Of a stretch of DNA of 64,000 bases, positions 42,785-50,687 are shown piece after piece. Positions within the stretch are counted from its first letter, which is position 1. Every line of letters starts with the position of its first letter. A program made the translations under genes and the position numbers. The notes under the pieces are model-generated. The model made no database searches and was not told where the DNA came from. It worked only from the letters and a program-made list of their open reading frames with translations. Source of the DNA: Terriglobia bacterium (GTDB lineage: Bacteria; Acidobacteriota; UBA6911); the NCBI GenBank assembly GCA_020072565.1, contig JAIQGI010000021.1, forward strand, positions 62,001 to 126,000, read 5' to 3'.

Positions 42785-43036
42785 TCAGCTCACGTAGGCC
42801 ACTTCCAGCCGCTTATGGCCCCATTGGAGGACGAGCGCGGAGTTGTGCCCGGGGATGATTTCGCGGGATTCGCCGAATTCGCCGCAGTAGATTCCGCTCA
42901 CGACGTCCGCCGCGTCCTCGCCCAGGTGCTTCTGGATGATCTCGATCGTTTGGCCGATGCCGCTCCCGAGGGTTGGATTCGTGCGGGTCAGGTCGAATAA
43001 CTCCCGGTTGATCTGCCTTCTTGTTCTTGCATCCAT
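42785..43036 (-). CDS. Small hypothetical phage protein
   Basis: 83 aa from the ATG at 43036. Sequence DARTRRQINRELFDLTRTNPTLGSGIGQTIEII (in parts) is helical; the end (SALVLQWGHKRLEVAYVS) looks like a beta hairpin. Last gene of the operon starting at 44412. No family recognised. Confidence 0.5.
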   Translation of the reverse strand: MDARTRRQINRELFDLTRTNPTLGSGIGQTIEIIQKHLGEDAADVVSGIYCGEFGESREIIPGHNSALVLQWGHKRLEVAYVS

Positions 43037-43046
43037 TTTTGTCTCA

Positions 43047-43250
43047 CTACCTCCGACCGCAGTAGGGGCAGAACCGCTCTTTCTGTGACGCCTCTTCTGC
43101 ATCTATCGCGAACCTGCCATTGCTGAGCATGTAGGGGCCGTAGATCAGGCCGGCCCGCCGGTCCTCGCGGAATCCACTGATACATTCAGGGTGGCAAAGT
43201 AACCGTCTGCCATGAACCTGGTATCGTCGTAAGCGGTTTAGTGCGGCCAT
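43047..43250 (-). CDS. Small zinc-binding hypothetical protein
   Basis: 67 aa from the ATG at 43250, with AGGAGG 7 nt upstream. It ends with FCPYCGRR, and an earlier LLCHPEC gives a second Cys pair, so a zinc ribbon is likely. Function unknown. Confidence 0.5.
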   Translation of the reverse strand: MAALNRLRRYQVHGRRLLCHPECISGFREDRRAGLIYGPYMLSNGRFAIDAEEASQKERFCPYCGRR

Positions 43251-43261
43251 CACTGCACCTC

Positions 43262-43477
43262 CTAAATGCTGTTGTAAAGCAAACCGAGAAGGGCCTTAAG
43301 GGCTGCCGGCTCCCCTTTGATGATGAGGGGGGCGCTGTCGCCCTGTCGCTTCGAGTAGAAGCAGATGTCGGCGTACTTCCCGTCCTCGGTGGCGAAGGTC
43401 ACGGCGCGTGCCACTTTGAAATATCCGTTGCGGCCCTTGGCCTCGACCTCCGTGACTGGATCAATTGCACGAATCAT
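43262..43477 (-). CDS. Small hypothetical phage protein
   Basis: 71 aa, ATG with GGAGGG. Compact mixed alpha/beta sequence with the core GYFKVARAVTFATEDGKYADICFYSKRQGDSAPLIIKG (in parts). The start overlaps the upstream gene by 4 nt. No family recognised. Confidence 0.5.
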   Translation of the reverse strand: MIRAIDPVTEVEAKGRNGYFKVARAVTFATEDGKYADICFYSKRQGDSAPLIIKGEPAALKALLGLLYNSI

Positions 43478-43833
43478 TCGCCCTCCATCCTGTCATGAAC
43501 CGGGATCGGCGCCACGGCCGGGAAACGCGAGTCCGACGACCAAACCCAATTGCCACCAAACATCCATTGATGCTGGAATATGGGAATCTTCCCGTTCGCC
43601 ACATGTCTGCCGCTGACTTCCTCGAAACCGATGGCCTCTTCCGGCACTGTCTTGTAGTGCCCGCACCACGGATAGACGTACAGAGCAGGGAGGTCCGGGC
43701 CAGCTTCGGCCAATCCCGGAATTCCGGCGCCAACCAGGACCGCCTCCTTGATCCGCGATGTCAGGCCGTGATTCGTACAGTCGTGGCCGTCGGCGTCTTT
43801 CAAGATTGAAACCAACATTCCTCTTGGCATCAT
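43474..43833 (-). CDS. Hypothetical phage protein
   Basis: 119 aa from the ATG at 43833 (GAGGGG upstream). Sequence SILKDADGHDCTNHGLTSRIKEAVLVGAG...GLAEAGPDLPALYVYPWCGHYKTVPEE (in parts); the regular spacing of aromatic and Gly residues suggests a beta-rich fold. No family recognised. Confidence 0.5.
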   Translation of the reverse strand: MMPRGMLVSILKDADGHDCTNHGLTSRIKEAVLVGAGIPGLAEAGPDLPALYVYPWCGHYKTVPEEAIGFEEVSGRHVANGKIPIFQHQWMFGGNWVWSSDSRFPAVAPIPVHDRMEGE

Positions 43834-43841
43834 GCCCCTCG

Positions 43842-44090
43842 TTATTTCGCCGCTTTCAGTTCTGCCTGCATCTCGCCGACTGCCTGGTTCACCGCTTCCC
43901 ACTCCGAGAACGACAGCCGGCCCTGTTTCACGTACTGACTCTCGCCGTTATTGAGCTTCACCGTGCGCGAGATTTGGATTTTGGGCTCGCCGCCGTTGTA
44001 TCGCTGGATGCACACGATCAGAGTGTTCGTGCCGTCGTTGAGCGCCACCCTGCTCGCAACCGTGATGTCTTTCTTCGCGTCATATGCCAT
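43842..44090 (-). CDS. Small protein, possibly PC4-like nucleic-acid-binding fold
   Basis: 82 aa from the ATG at 44090 (GGAG upstream). The pattern of beta strands with KIQISRTVKLNNGESQYVKQGRLSFSEWEAVNQAV (in parts), ending in a long helix, resembles the PC4/p15 single-stranded-DNA-binding domain. The match is by eye only and could be coincidental. Confidence 0.4.
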   Translation of the reverse strand: MAYDAKKDITVASRVALNDGTNTLIVCIQRYNGGEPKIQISRTVKLNNGESQYVKQGRLSFSEWEAVNQAVGEMQAELKAAK

Positions 44091-44130
44091 GTGATTCTCC
44101 GCAGTTGTATGCCACTCCGCTCGGCGTGTT

Positions 44131-44412
44131 TTAGGCCGCCGTACAGAAATAGAATTGGTCCAGGGCCACCGAGTCATTTCCGCGGCTGAGTTCGATGCGG
44201 ATCAGGTCGTCCATCGCGTCCGCGAACTGTCGGAAGCTCAGGTGCAAGGAGCGCAGGACCGACCGGAAGCGCCGGACAGTCAAAAATGCCGCCACCTCGC
44301 AGTCCATCCTATCGATCAGGTCAGCTTCGGCCATCATTAGCCTGTCAATCGCCTTGCGGGCCGCGCGAACCTTCTGATCTACCGTCATCTGTGGCGCCTG
44401 GGTGTTTTTCAT
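44131..44412 (-). CDS. Operon-leading small helical protein, paralogue 1
   Basis: 93 aa, first gene behind the promoter at 44441-44469. It shares its start (VDQKVRAARKAIDRLM), middle (VRRFRSVLRSLHLSFRQFADAMDDLIRIE) and end (DQFYFCTAA) with the leading gene of the other block-C operon at 47788-48045. All-helical, no known family. The promoter and gene were evidently duplicated together. Confidence 0.6.
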   Translation of the reverse strand: MKNTQAPQMTVDQKVRAARKAIDRLMMAEADLIDRMDCEVAAFLTVRRFRSVLRSLHLSFRQFADAMDDLIRIELSRGNDSVALDQFYFCTAA

Positions 44413-44440
44413 TGGCTTTGTCTCCTGATTTTATGAACTA

Positions 44441-44469
44441 ATTCTATCGTACTGACAATGCATTGTCAA
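44441..44469 (-). promoter_or_regulatory. Promoter with perfect palindromic operator, block C operon 1
   Basis: Minus-strand -35 TTGACA (44464-44469), 17 nt spacer, -10 TAGAAT (44441-44446). The perfect palindrome TGACAATGCATTGTCA occupies 44453-44468, covering the -35 and most of the spacer. Leading gene starts 29 nt downstream. Confidence 0.8.
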
Positions 44470-44489
44470 TCTAATAGAGCAAAAGAAAA

Positions 44490-44726
44490 TCATGCCCTGT
44501 CGTTTTTTTCTGCTCCCTCAGGCTGTTCTTCCGGCTCGAGTCCGTGAGCCCTCAGTTGAAATGCGATGGCCTCCAGGTTCTCGATTTCCCATTCCTTGTT
44601 CTGGTTCCACATTTCGATGTCTTCGCCCGGCCCCTTTGAATAGGTGATGTCGAGATATAGGATCTCCTGCACCGCACCGACGATTTCTCTAAGCTCGTCA
44701 ACCGTCAGATCTTCGACCTTCTTCAT
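44490..44726 (-). CDS. Small acidic hypothetical protein
   Basis: 78 aa, ATG at 44726 (GAGGCG upstream). Helical, acidic N-terminus (KKVEDLTVDELREIVGAVQE). Last gene of the operon that begins at 48045. No family recognised. Confidence 0.5.
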   Translation of the reverse strand: MKKVEDLTVDELREIVGAVQEILYLDITYSKGPGEDIEMWNQNKEWEIENLEAIAFQLRAHGLEPEEQPEGAEKNDRA

Positions 44727-44735
44727 GCGCGCCTC

Positions 44736-45086
44736 CTAGTACTCCCCAGGTTTCATCGCGGTCCATCCGCCGACTTCGTTCTCGATCAGCCATAATCCCG
44801 GCGGGAGCGTCCAGATGCCGCCCTTGCACCTTGCAAGTTGGAGCTTCATGCGCATTATCTTTCTCAGCTCCTGCATTGGAGTCGGCGCTTGAACTCCCGG
44901 GTAGGTGGTCTCGAAGGTGATGAAGGGTTGAAAGTCCTCCCACAAGCCGCAGGTCATGCGATTGAGTGGCCGGCCTTGGAATTCCAGTCCCAACCCTGAG
45001 ATATCCACGATGACGCCGTCTTCGATTGCCTGGCTGTCATCGTAGACCGAGATTATCTCCGCCGCTTCCCAATTGTCGTTGCTCAC
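44736..45086 (-). CDS. DUF6573-like hypothetical protein
   Basis: 116 aa, GTG start overlapping the upstream stop. DDSQAIEDGVIVDISGLGLEFQGRPLNRMTCGLWEDF (in parts) follows the DUF6573 pattern: a stretch ending in AI-x-DG-x-x-VD, then a PLN-x-MT-x-x-LW segment. Common in phages and plasmids, function unknown. Confidence 0.55.
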   Translation of the reverse strand: MSNDNWEAAEIISVYDDSQAIEDGVIVDISGLGLEFQGRPLNRMTCGLWEDFQPFITFETTYPGVQAPTPMQELRKIMRMKLQLARCKGGIWTLPPGLWLIENEVGGWTAMKPGEY

Positions 45087-45424
45087 GCGATCCCTCCTTT
45101 ATGGGCTTGTTTGTCGTCGTTTCCGGAGTCGTGCACGGCTACCCTTTTCGGCAGGCGCTTCGTACTTGCCAGCGCCAGTGCGTTGAGCACATTCTCAAGT
45201 TGCTCGTGGGCAACCGACATTACCCGGTAGGCCTCGTCGAGTTGTTCCTCCTTGGTTGCCTCCGGGTCGTGGGTTTCTTTGATTTCCCTGGCGATGAAGA
45301 CTGCCAATGAGTCGCCGACGAGCAACTCGTCAATGGAACCCGTTTCTGCCGCGAAGGCGCGTTCAACTGCCCCGTCGTCGCTATAGGCCTGATCTGCGAT
45401 TTTTATGATTTGTTTGAGTTTCAC
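45083..45424 (-). CDS. Small acidic hypothetical protein
   Basis: 113 aa, GTG start inside the upstream stop (GTGA overlap). All-helical with a KLKQIIKIADQAY start, an EATKEEQLDEAYRVMSVAHEQLENVL helix (in parts) and a hydrophilic tail. No family recognised. Confidence 0.5.
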   Translation of the reverse strand: MKLKQIIKIADQAYSDDGAVERAFAAETGSIDELLVGDSLAVFIAREIKETHDPEATKEEQLDEAYRVMSVAHEQLENVLNALALASTKRLPKRVAVHDSGNDDKQAHKGGIA

Positions 45425-45651
45425 GCTCTGCTCCCTCCTGTCATCGATTCGTACACCGTGAGGATTTGCTCACTGCTGATGTGGGCGCCGGCGTCCTTGA
45501 ACGCGTATGCCCAGTTCAATGCAATTCTCGAAGAGTCATCTAATTCGACGCCGACTTGCAGCCACTCCTGGCGCTGGATAAGATTTGCCTGCATCCACTG
45601 CCTCAGATTGATCTGTCTACCTTTCATGTGAGCCTCCGGGTTGTCCGTCAT
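45421..45651 (-). CDS. Small hypothetical phage protein
   Basis: 76 aa from the ATG at 45651, which overlaps the upstream stop (TGATG). A later ATG at 45627 has the better ribosome site GGAGG. Sequence INLRQWMQANLIQRQEWLQVGVELDD (in parts). No family recognised. Confidence 0.45.
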   Translation of the reverse strand: MTDNPEAHMKGRQINLRQWMQANLIQRQEWLQVGVELDDSSRIALNWAYAFKDAGAHISSEQILTVYESMTGGSRA

Positions 45652-45863
45652 CAGGCGGTCACCGTTTCGTAGAACCAGTCTTCGAAATCGGCGCAGACAG
45701 CAAAACCAGCGCATTCAAGCATTGCGACGCATGCCTTCACAGCCTCAATGTCTGGCAGCACCCGTTGACCGTAGTGGCTGATGTCAGCCGGCAGGCAATC
45801 TCTATCGGACGTGAGTTTGATCCGCCTGCCCCTCTCTTGATAGCCGCTGTGGACTATGATCAT
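45651..45863 (-). CDS. Small hypothetical phage protein
   Basis: 70 aa, ATG at 45863. Sequence DIEAVKACVAMLECAGFAVCADFEDWFYETV (in parts). No family recognised. Confidence 0.45.
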   Translation of the reverse strand: MIIVHSGYQERGRRIKLTSDRDCLPADISHYGQRVLPDIEAVKACVAMLECAGFAVCADFEDWFYETVTA

Positions 45864-45880
45864 GGGGAATCGGGCTCCGT

Positions 45881-46087
45881 TTAATAGACCAGGTCCATGC
45901 CCGGGTGCAGCTCACGGATGATCTTGATGGCGCTGGAGCTGGTGACTTCGTAACGGGCAATTTCTCGGGGATTCCGGCATAAAAACCACGGGCTGCCGTC
46001 CTTGCAGGCGGTGCAATCGCAGGGCTCGACGACCCTGACGATGTGCGTTTCACCTTCGGCCAAGTTAGGGAACTGGCTCATGCTCAT
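45881..46087 (-). CDS. Small hypothetical protein with Cys pairs
   Basis: 68 aa from the ATG at 46087; AGGAGG lies directly upstream, and a second ATG two codons later has better spacing. CDCTACKDG and a later Cys suggest a metal site. It overlaps the upstream gene's end by about 23 nt. No family recognised. Confidence 0.45.
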   Translation of the reverse strand: MSMSQFPNLAEGETHIVRVVEPCDCTACKDGSPWFLCRNPREIARYEVTSSSAIKIIRELHPGMDLVY

Positions 46088-46430
46088 TTCCTCCTGCACA
46101 CGACTCGGAGTCCGGGATATCGGGCTCTGGCTCCTCGGTGTAGACTTCAACTCCATCTGATTTGTCGTTGCTGATCACTTCCTGATGGCGGGCGTCGTAG
46201 TAAAAGGTAGAGCGCCTGTACTCCTCGTCGCCGACTTCGTCTACCAGGTAGTGCGAAATCTCATCGCCGAATTCGATATGTTCGATGCCGGACATGGGGC
46301 TCTCCCGATCGAACAAATCACCCAGGTCCGTCGCCTCTACTGCCTTCTTGATTGCGTCCCGATGCGAACCGGCCCCAATACCCGGCACCTTCACCCGGAC
46401 AACTGCAAAAATGTGAATGTTGTACCTCAT
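46065..46430 (-). CDS. Hypothetical acidic phage protein
   Basis: 121 aa, ATG with AGGAGG 6 nt upstream. The N-terminal part (RYNIHIFAVVRVKVPGI, then HRDAIKKAVEATDLGDLF) is alpha/beta; the C-terminal 25 residues are a Glu/Pro-rich acidic tail. Such acidic tails occur in DNA-mimic and anti-defence proteins, but that is only a possibility. Confidence 0.5.
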   Translation of the reverse strand: MRYNIHIFAVVRVKVPGIGAGSHRDAIKKAVEATDLGDLFDRESPMSGIEHIEFGDEISHYLVDEVGDEEYRRSTFYYDARHQEVISNDKSDGVEVYTEEPEPDIPDSESCAGGNEHEPVP

Positions 46431-46470
46431 CGCGTACCTCCTGGTCCCGCCGCCGGCGAGTGATTGATTG

Positions 46471-47775
46471 CTACAGCCCGAGGGCTATCGCCTCCTCGGC
46501 CGCCAGCATCTCCGTGTACTCCGGAACAACTGGTTTTGGCTTGACCTCAGCCACCCTGGTAAGGATCGTCTGCTGGATGCCCTGGTAAAGCTCGTGCTTT
46601 TTCACGGTCGCCTTCACCTTATGCGTCTCCCCCATTTCGAACCAAGACGGCCGGCCTGAGGCAAACCAGGTGGCTACGTTTCCGTTCTGGTCGCGGAATT
46701 TCACAAGCGTCATCAATCCGTAATTGCTATCGATTTCCTTGGTAAAGGTCACGGTCAGTTCGTAGACGGCCCGCTTGCCGACCTCGCCGAAAAACCGACT
46801 GTCCTTGTCGCTCTGAAACCGCTTGCGGCGCTCAATCTCGCGCTCCATCGCTCGCCGATAGCTCACAATCAGCGAGCATACGATCCCGGCGGATCTGGCG
46901 GTAACGTAATCGCTGGAACAGGCAACCCGAAGATTCCATAGGTAATCGCTGCTGAGATCCGCAGGCAGGTTTCGCGCCCACTCGATTGCGGCCTTGGCCT
47001 CGGCGCAGTCGGAATTAATCACCTCCGCCCGCTTCCCCCGATATCGCGGGTCCACGTGATCGAGCACCCGGCCGACCGTCGCGGTCAGCATCTTGACGTC
47101 CTGTTCCTTCCTGCTGACCCAGCCCTCCGTTCGGATGTAGGCCACGGTGATCGCCACCCACGTTTCAATCGACCACGACCGCGCAACCGGCTCGCAGCCG
47201 CCCATCCAATCGTCGTCGCCGGCGCTCGTGCACAGATCGCCGAGATCAATCAGGATTTCCGCGAATTCCGCAAGCTGGTGCGGGTTCGCATGGCCCATAA
47301 AGTCCTTCAGGCAATTGCGGCCGACCTGCTTCCAAGACCCGTCGTCGTGGCGGACCAAGTAGGTGTCCTTCCAGCCCCGGTCGATCTTGCAGTAGTCGCA
47401 CCACCTTTGTGCCGTCCGGTACTGCTGAGGGATCTCGCCCTCGAATCCCGGCACGGTCCGGAGGATGTTGCCGGCTTCTTCGTGCTGGATAGCGGCTACG
47501 AATTCCCAACCTTCGTATTTGGGCGTCTCGCCTTCGACCTCGAGCTCAAAGACGCGGCGGACGATTTCGACCATCGATCCGCCGGCGCCGCCCCAAAGGA
47601 TCTCATCTTCAGTGAAAGGGCGGGGGACGAACTTCTTCTCGACCACCATCTCCTCGCCGGTCAACGTCAAAGTGATGTGAGGCATGCCGATCAGAGCGCA
47701 TCGCCGGTTCAGCTTCTCAATCCTGTCTCTCAATTCCTCCAGGTTCTGTTCCGGGATCTTGTAGGTAGCTTTCAT
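46471..47775 (-). CDS. Hypothetical mobile-element protein with zinc knuckle and OB-like C-terminus
   Basis: 434 aa from the ATG at 47775. A zinc-type motif WCDYCKIDRGWKDTYLVRHDDGSWKQVGRNCLKDFMG (in parts; CxxC plus a later GRNC) occupies residues about 125-165. The middle is helical. The last 110 residues (ELTVTFTKEIDSNYGLMTLVKF...THKVKATVKKHE) look like an OB fold. The combination suggests a nucleic-acid-binding protein. Similar proteins of unknown role are common in phages and plasmids of soil bacteria, from memory. Confidence 0.6.
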   Translation of the reverse strand: MKATYKIPEQNLEELRDRIEKLNRRCALIGMPHITLTLTGEEMVVEKKFVPRPFTEDEILWGGAGGSMVEIVRRVFELEVEGETPKYEGWEFVAAIQHEEAGNILRTVPGFEGEIPQQYRTAQRWCDYCKIDRGWKDTYLVRHDDGSWKQVGRNCLKDFMGHANPHQLAEFAEILIDLGDLCTSAGDDDWMGGCEPVARSWSIETWVAITVAYIRTEGWVSRKEQDVKMLTATVGRVLDHVDPRYRGKRAEVINSDCAEAKAAIEWARNLPADLSSDYLWNLRVACSSDYVTARSAGIVCSLIVSYRRAMEREIERRKRFQSDKDSRFFGEVGKRAVYELTVTFTKEIDSNYGLMTLVKFRDQNGNVATWFASGRPSWFEMGETHKVKATVKKHELYQGIQQTILTRVAEVKPKPVVPEYTEMLAAEEAIALGL

Positions 47776-47787
47776 GGATTGCACCCC

Positions 47788-48045
47788 TCAGGCTGCCGTG
47801 CAGAAAAGGAACTGATCAAACGCAGAGGAGTAGGCGTCGTGCGCAAATTCAACCCGGATGATCGAGTCCATCGTCTCCGCAAAATCATGAAAGGGAAGGC
47901 GAAGCGTACGCAGCACCGACCGGAACCGCCGAACGAAATTGGCATCAATTTCAAAGTTGTTGACCTCTAGCGGTACCGTTTCCATCAACTTGTCGATCGC
48001 CTTCCGTGCCGCCCTGACTTTCTGTTCAATTGTCATTTCGTTCAT
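47788..48045 (-). CDS. Operon-leading small helical protein, paralogue 2
   Basis: 85 aa from the ATG at 48045 (AAAGGA upstream). Clear paralogue of the protein at 44131-44412: shared EQKVRAARKAIDKLM, VRRFRSVLRTLRLPF and DQFLFCTAA. It is directly downstream of its own copy of the palindromic promoter. All-helical, family unknown. Confidence 0.6.
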   Translation of the reverse strand: MNEMTIEQKVRAARKAIDKLMETVPLEVNNFEIDANFVRRFRSVLRTLRLPFHDFAETMDSIIRVEFAHDAYSSAFDQFLFCTAA

Positions 48046-48072
48046 TTGGTTTTTCCTTTCAATCATGCGCAC

Positions 48073-48101
48073 ATCTTAACGAACGGACAATGCATTGTCA
48101 A
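48073..48101 (-). promoter_or_regulatory. Promoter with palindromic operator, block C operon 2
   Basis: Minus-strand -35 TTGACA (48096-48101), 17 nt spacer, -10 TAAGAT (48073-48078). The palindrome at 48085-48100 is perfect except for one base in the promoter-proximal half. ATTAGA lies just upstream of the -35, as at 33139 and 44441. Confidence 0.75.
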
Positions 48102-48413
48102 TCTAATAATGCACACAACTCCTTATTTGGCAGACACATAGCGTCACAAACAGACATGGTCGGGAAAAAAGACCGAATCGAAGCTTTAGGGGGAATGAAG
48201 AATCAACTTAAGTTCCAATCATGCAATGCTCGCAGGGGTGCAGTGGAGATGGATCCCCCCAGTCACAAGTGCTGGCGGGTCACTTTCGCCAAGCAGAGCC
48301 TAGCATTCTTGGGTAGGGCCGAAGGGAAATGCCGATACTGCGGCCAGCCGCCCTAAGACAGGGAGCGTCTCGCCTGAGGTGCTCACACAGCTAATCTGGT
48401 CTGAGAATCGTTC
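48102..48413. other. Junction between element block C and the defence island
   Basis: About 310 bases without a convincing gene. A + strand frame ending at 48356 codes for a tail with GKCRYCGQPP, which may be the remnant of a zinc-binding protein. CTGAGAA-TCG-TTCTCAG (48401-48417) is a perfect 7-bp hairpin overlapping the Argonaute stop codon; it lacks a T-run, so it is at best a weak terminator. Confidence 0.4.
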
Positions 48414-50687
48414 TCAGCGATCCGGCTCAACGTACAAGTCGCGAAGCATGTCATCAGCCCACCGGATCGTAACAGGTGCATTAATCTCGATGTCTGGTGC
48501 GCTCCAATTGAGTTGGGTCAGAAAAAAAACATCACGCGCCACATCTTCAATTGAGAGAACACCAGGATTATGAGCCAGCTGAACGAGGATCGTTCCTGCG
48601 GTCCTGCCTTGTTCATCCCATTCACTCGGCCTGCCAGTTGAGGTCAGGACCGCGCGGTTCCGGTCGAGTACGAGATAGCAACCAGGAAACGGATTCCTAA
48701 AAGTCGGCCGCCCAGCCTTGTACTCAGTGCTAAAAATGCGGATGGGAAAGTGTGATTTGTGTATTTCTGCAACAGCGTAGCGCACATCTAAAGGAAGAGT
48801 CTGCTGATCGTCGCCTTTCAAGAAACTAACAGCCTCTTCCAGAGCCTCAGTCTCTTTTGGCCACCAACGTCCATCCCGGTGAATGATGAAGCTGTTTACC
48901 TCTACTCCAAGGGAGTGGACACGCGTGATGCCGGAAATCAGCTTCTCTCGTAGGAGGCGTGTCTTGATAAGTTCGTCGCCACCGGAGTGACCTCGATCGC
49001 GGAAAATATCGCGGCCACCCTGTCCATAAAGGAGAGTGTATGCAACTTGATCAACGAGGACGTCGAGGCCAATATGCAAGTCGACATGCAGTGGTGTTGC
49101 AAGAACCCAGGGTTTAGATCCTAGGGCCATCATGACGCCGAGCGCGAAATTTCGACGTTTAGCACGGAGCAGCGTTACTTCGCGGACGTTCTCTTCTTTG
49201 ACGCACTGGGAAAATAAGTCTTCGCATTCGGTCTTGAACCGGTTGTGCACGTAATCGTCAAATGAACGAGAGAGGATGCAGACTGCTAGCGCGTGTGCTC
49301 CATGCTTTTGTTTTAGTTCGTTCGTCTTGACAAGGAGATCATGGCCATTTACGTCGGCGGCATAGGACGTCTGTTTTGTAAATGTCGGAGATGACCCACT
49401 GGCTTGAATTGACAGTTCTTTTTTAATCGCCTGGATGAATTCCTCTCGGGTCCGACGATCTAAGCCTTCGGGATAGAGAAGAATTGTAGGGGGAAATTCT
49501 TCCTGAAAATACGGCCCAGCTTGAATAAGAGACCGCATTTTTGATGCCCCCCATGCATCAACAGGATAATCACCTTTGGTCCGTCGCAAATCATTGATGT
49601 CGAGCGTGTATCCTTGGCCAAATTCTAGCCTCGGAACAGGGAAGTACGTGTCCTGGGAAGTAAGCAACCGATCGCTGAGCTCGAGTTCAATTCCGCCGTA
49701 TCGCACTGAACCAAAATCGTGAATTAATCCCCTAATTACCTGCTGGCGTTCGTCGGGGGCCAATTGTGGTAAAACTGAGCAGTGCCGGCGAAAACCTGGT
49801 TCAAACTGGAAGATCGGAAACAGTCGGCTTGCTGGAGCGGGCACAGGGTCTTCGTCCTTCTTATTGCGAGCACAGAAAACAGCTGGATCTGAGGGCTCCA
49901 ATAGCTGAGCGATCTTGGGGAACTTCTGCTGGTAGTAGCCCAAAACCGTCATATCCAGCTCTTCTATGTAGTACTCACCGATTGATTTTCCGGTTTCCCC
50001 TGCATAGATGCACCTGTATTTAGCGGAGCCATTATCGCGCAGAAACCATCTGCGCTTCCCAAACGGCACCGAGCAGTGCTGCTCAAGCAACGATTCACGA
50101 TTCTGTGCTCGGTACTCAGCCAAAGACAAACGGCCCACATACCTGGTCAAGACGTCGAAGGCGAGATAGATCTTTTCGGGTGGCATCGGCACAACGGAGA
50201 ACGAGATGCCTCGAAAGGCATTGAGTGTATCACTGGCGTGCGAAGCGTTTTCGGCCTTCATCCTGAAGAAACGCGTCCAAGTGTCCCGCCAGAAATCTTG
50301 TCCCCTGGACGAGAGCCGATCGGAGAACGGTCGCTCTAGCATTCGCGCGAGGAGCTCAACCTCTCGCGACGTCGCAGTGGGGAGAGCGATCTCTCGGTAT
50401 TCTTCCGTTGGGTCAGCATGGTATGTGAAGCACGGTACGTCCACGTAGCTAAGATCCACGCCATCTAGGCCGATGTCGGCCGGAATGAGGAAGAAGGCGT
50501 CCTTTCCCTGCCTCATGGGGAAAACGGGGCAGTGCAATCGGCGGCGCCAAAGTTCGTCCGCCCACTGCTGGAGCCTGATCGGTTGACGAGCATCATCGGG
50601 GAGCGGCTCGCGCACCTTAATAAGGCGATATCGAAACGAGAGTTGCTGAGCATTGACGATTTCGAATAGCGTATAGGCAATATTCAT
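48414..50687 (-). CDS. Prokaryotic Argonaute (PIWI protein)
   Basis: 757 aa from the ATG at 50687, which overlaps the nuclease stop (ATGA). The C-terminal 300 residues form MID-PIWI: RAKRRNFALGVMMALGSKPWVL, DLHIGLDVLVDQVAYTLL, SFIIHRDGRWWPKE and LNWSAPDIEINAPVTIRWADD (in parts). Three aspartates of the catalytic D-E-D-D/H tetrad are visible: D542 (LDV), D605 (RDG) and D745 (WAD); the glutamate is not assigned with certainty. So guide-directed cleavage may be retained. Size and the N-terminal region suggest a long-type pAgo. pAgos use nucleic-acid guides against invading DNA; the adjacent Cas4-like nuclease is probably its effector or guide-generation partner. Confidence 0.85.
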   Translation of the reverse strand: MNIAYTLFEIVNAQQLSFRYRLIKVREPLPDDARQPIRLQQWADELWRRRLHCPVFPMRQGKDAFFLIPADIGLDGVDLSYVDVPCFTYHADPTEEYREIALPTATSREVELLARMLERPFSDRLSSRGQDFWRDTWTRFFRMKAENASHASDTLNAFRGISFSVVPMPPEKIYLAFDVLTRYVGRLSLAEYRAQNRESLLEQHCSVPFGKRRWFLRDNGSAKYRCIYAGETGKSIGEYYIEELDMTVLGYYQQKFPKIAQLLEPSDPAVFCARNKKDEDPVPAPASRLFPIFQFEPGFRRHCSVLPQLAPDERQQVIRGLIHDFGSVRYGGIELELSDRLLTSQDTYFPVPRLEFGQGYTLDINDLRRTKGDYPVDAWGASKMRSLIQAGPYFQEEFPPTILLYPEGLDRRTREEFIQAIKKELSIQASGSSPTFTKQTSYAADVNGHDLLVKTNELKQKHGAHALAVCILSRSFDDYVHNRFKTECEDLFSQCVKEENVREVTLLRAKRRNFALGVMMALGSKPWVLATPLHVDLHIGLDVLVDQVAYTLLYGQGGRDIFRDRGHSGGDELIKTRLLREKLISGITRVHSLGVEVNSFIIHRDGRWWPKETEALEEAVSFLKGDDQQTLPLDVRYAVAEIHKSHFPIRIFSTEYKAGRPTFRNPFPGCYLVLDRNRAVLTSTGRPSEWDEQGRTAGTILVQLAHNPGVLSIEDVARDVFFLTQLNWSAPDIEINAPVTIRWADDMLRDLYVEPDR

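Noticed and set aside
47056-47970. + strand 304-aa frame opposite the zinc-knuckle protein
   Set aside because: Shadow frame; the minus strand has the CxxC motif, coupled neighbours and a promoter.
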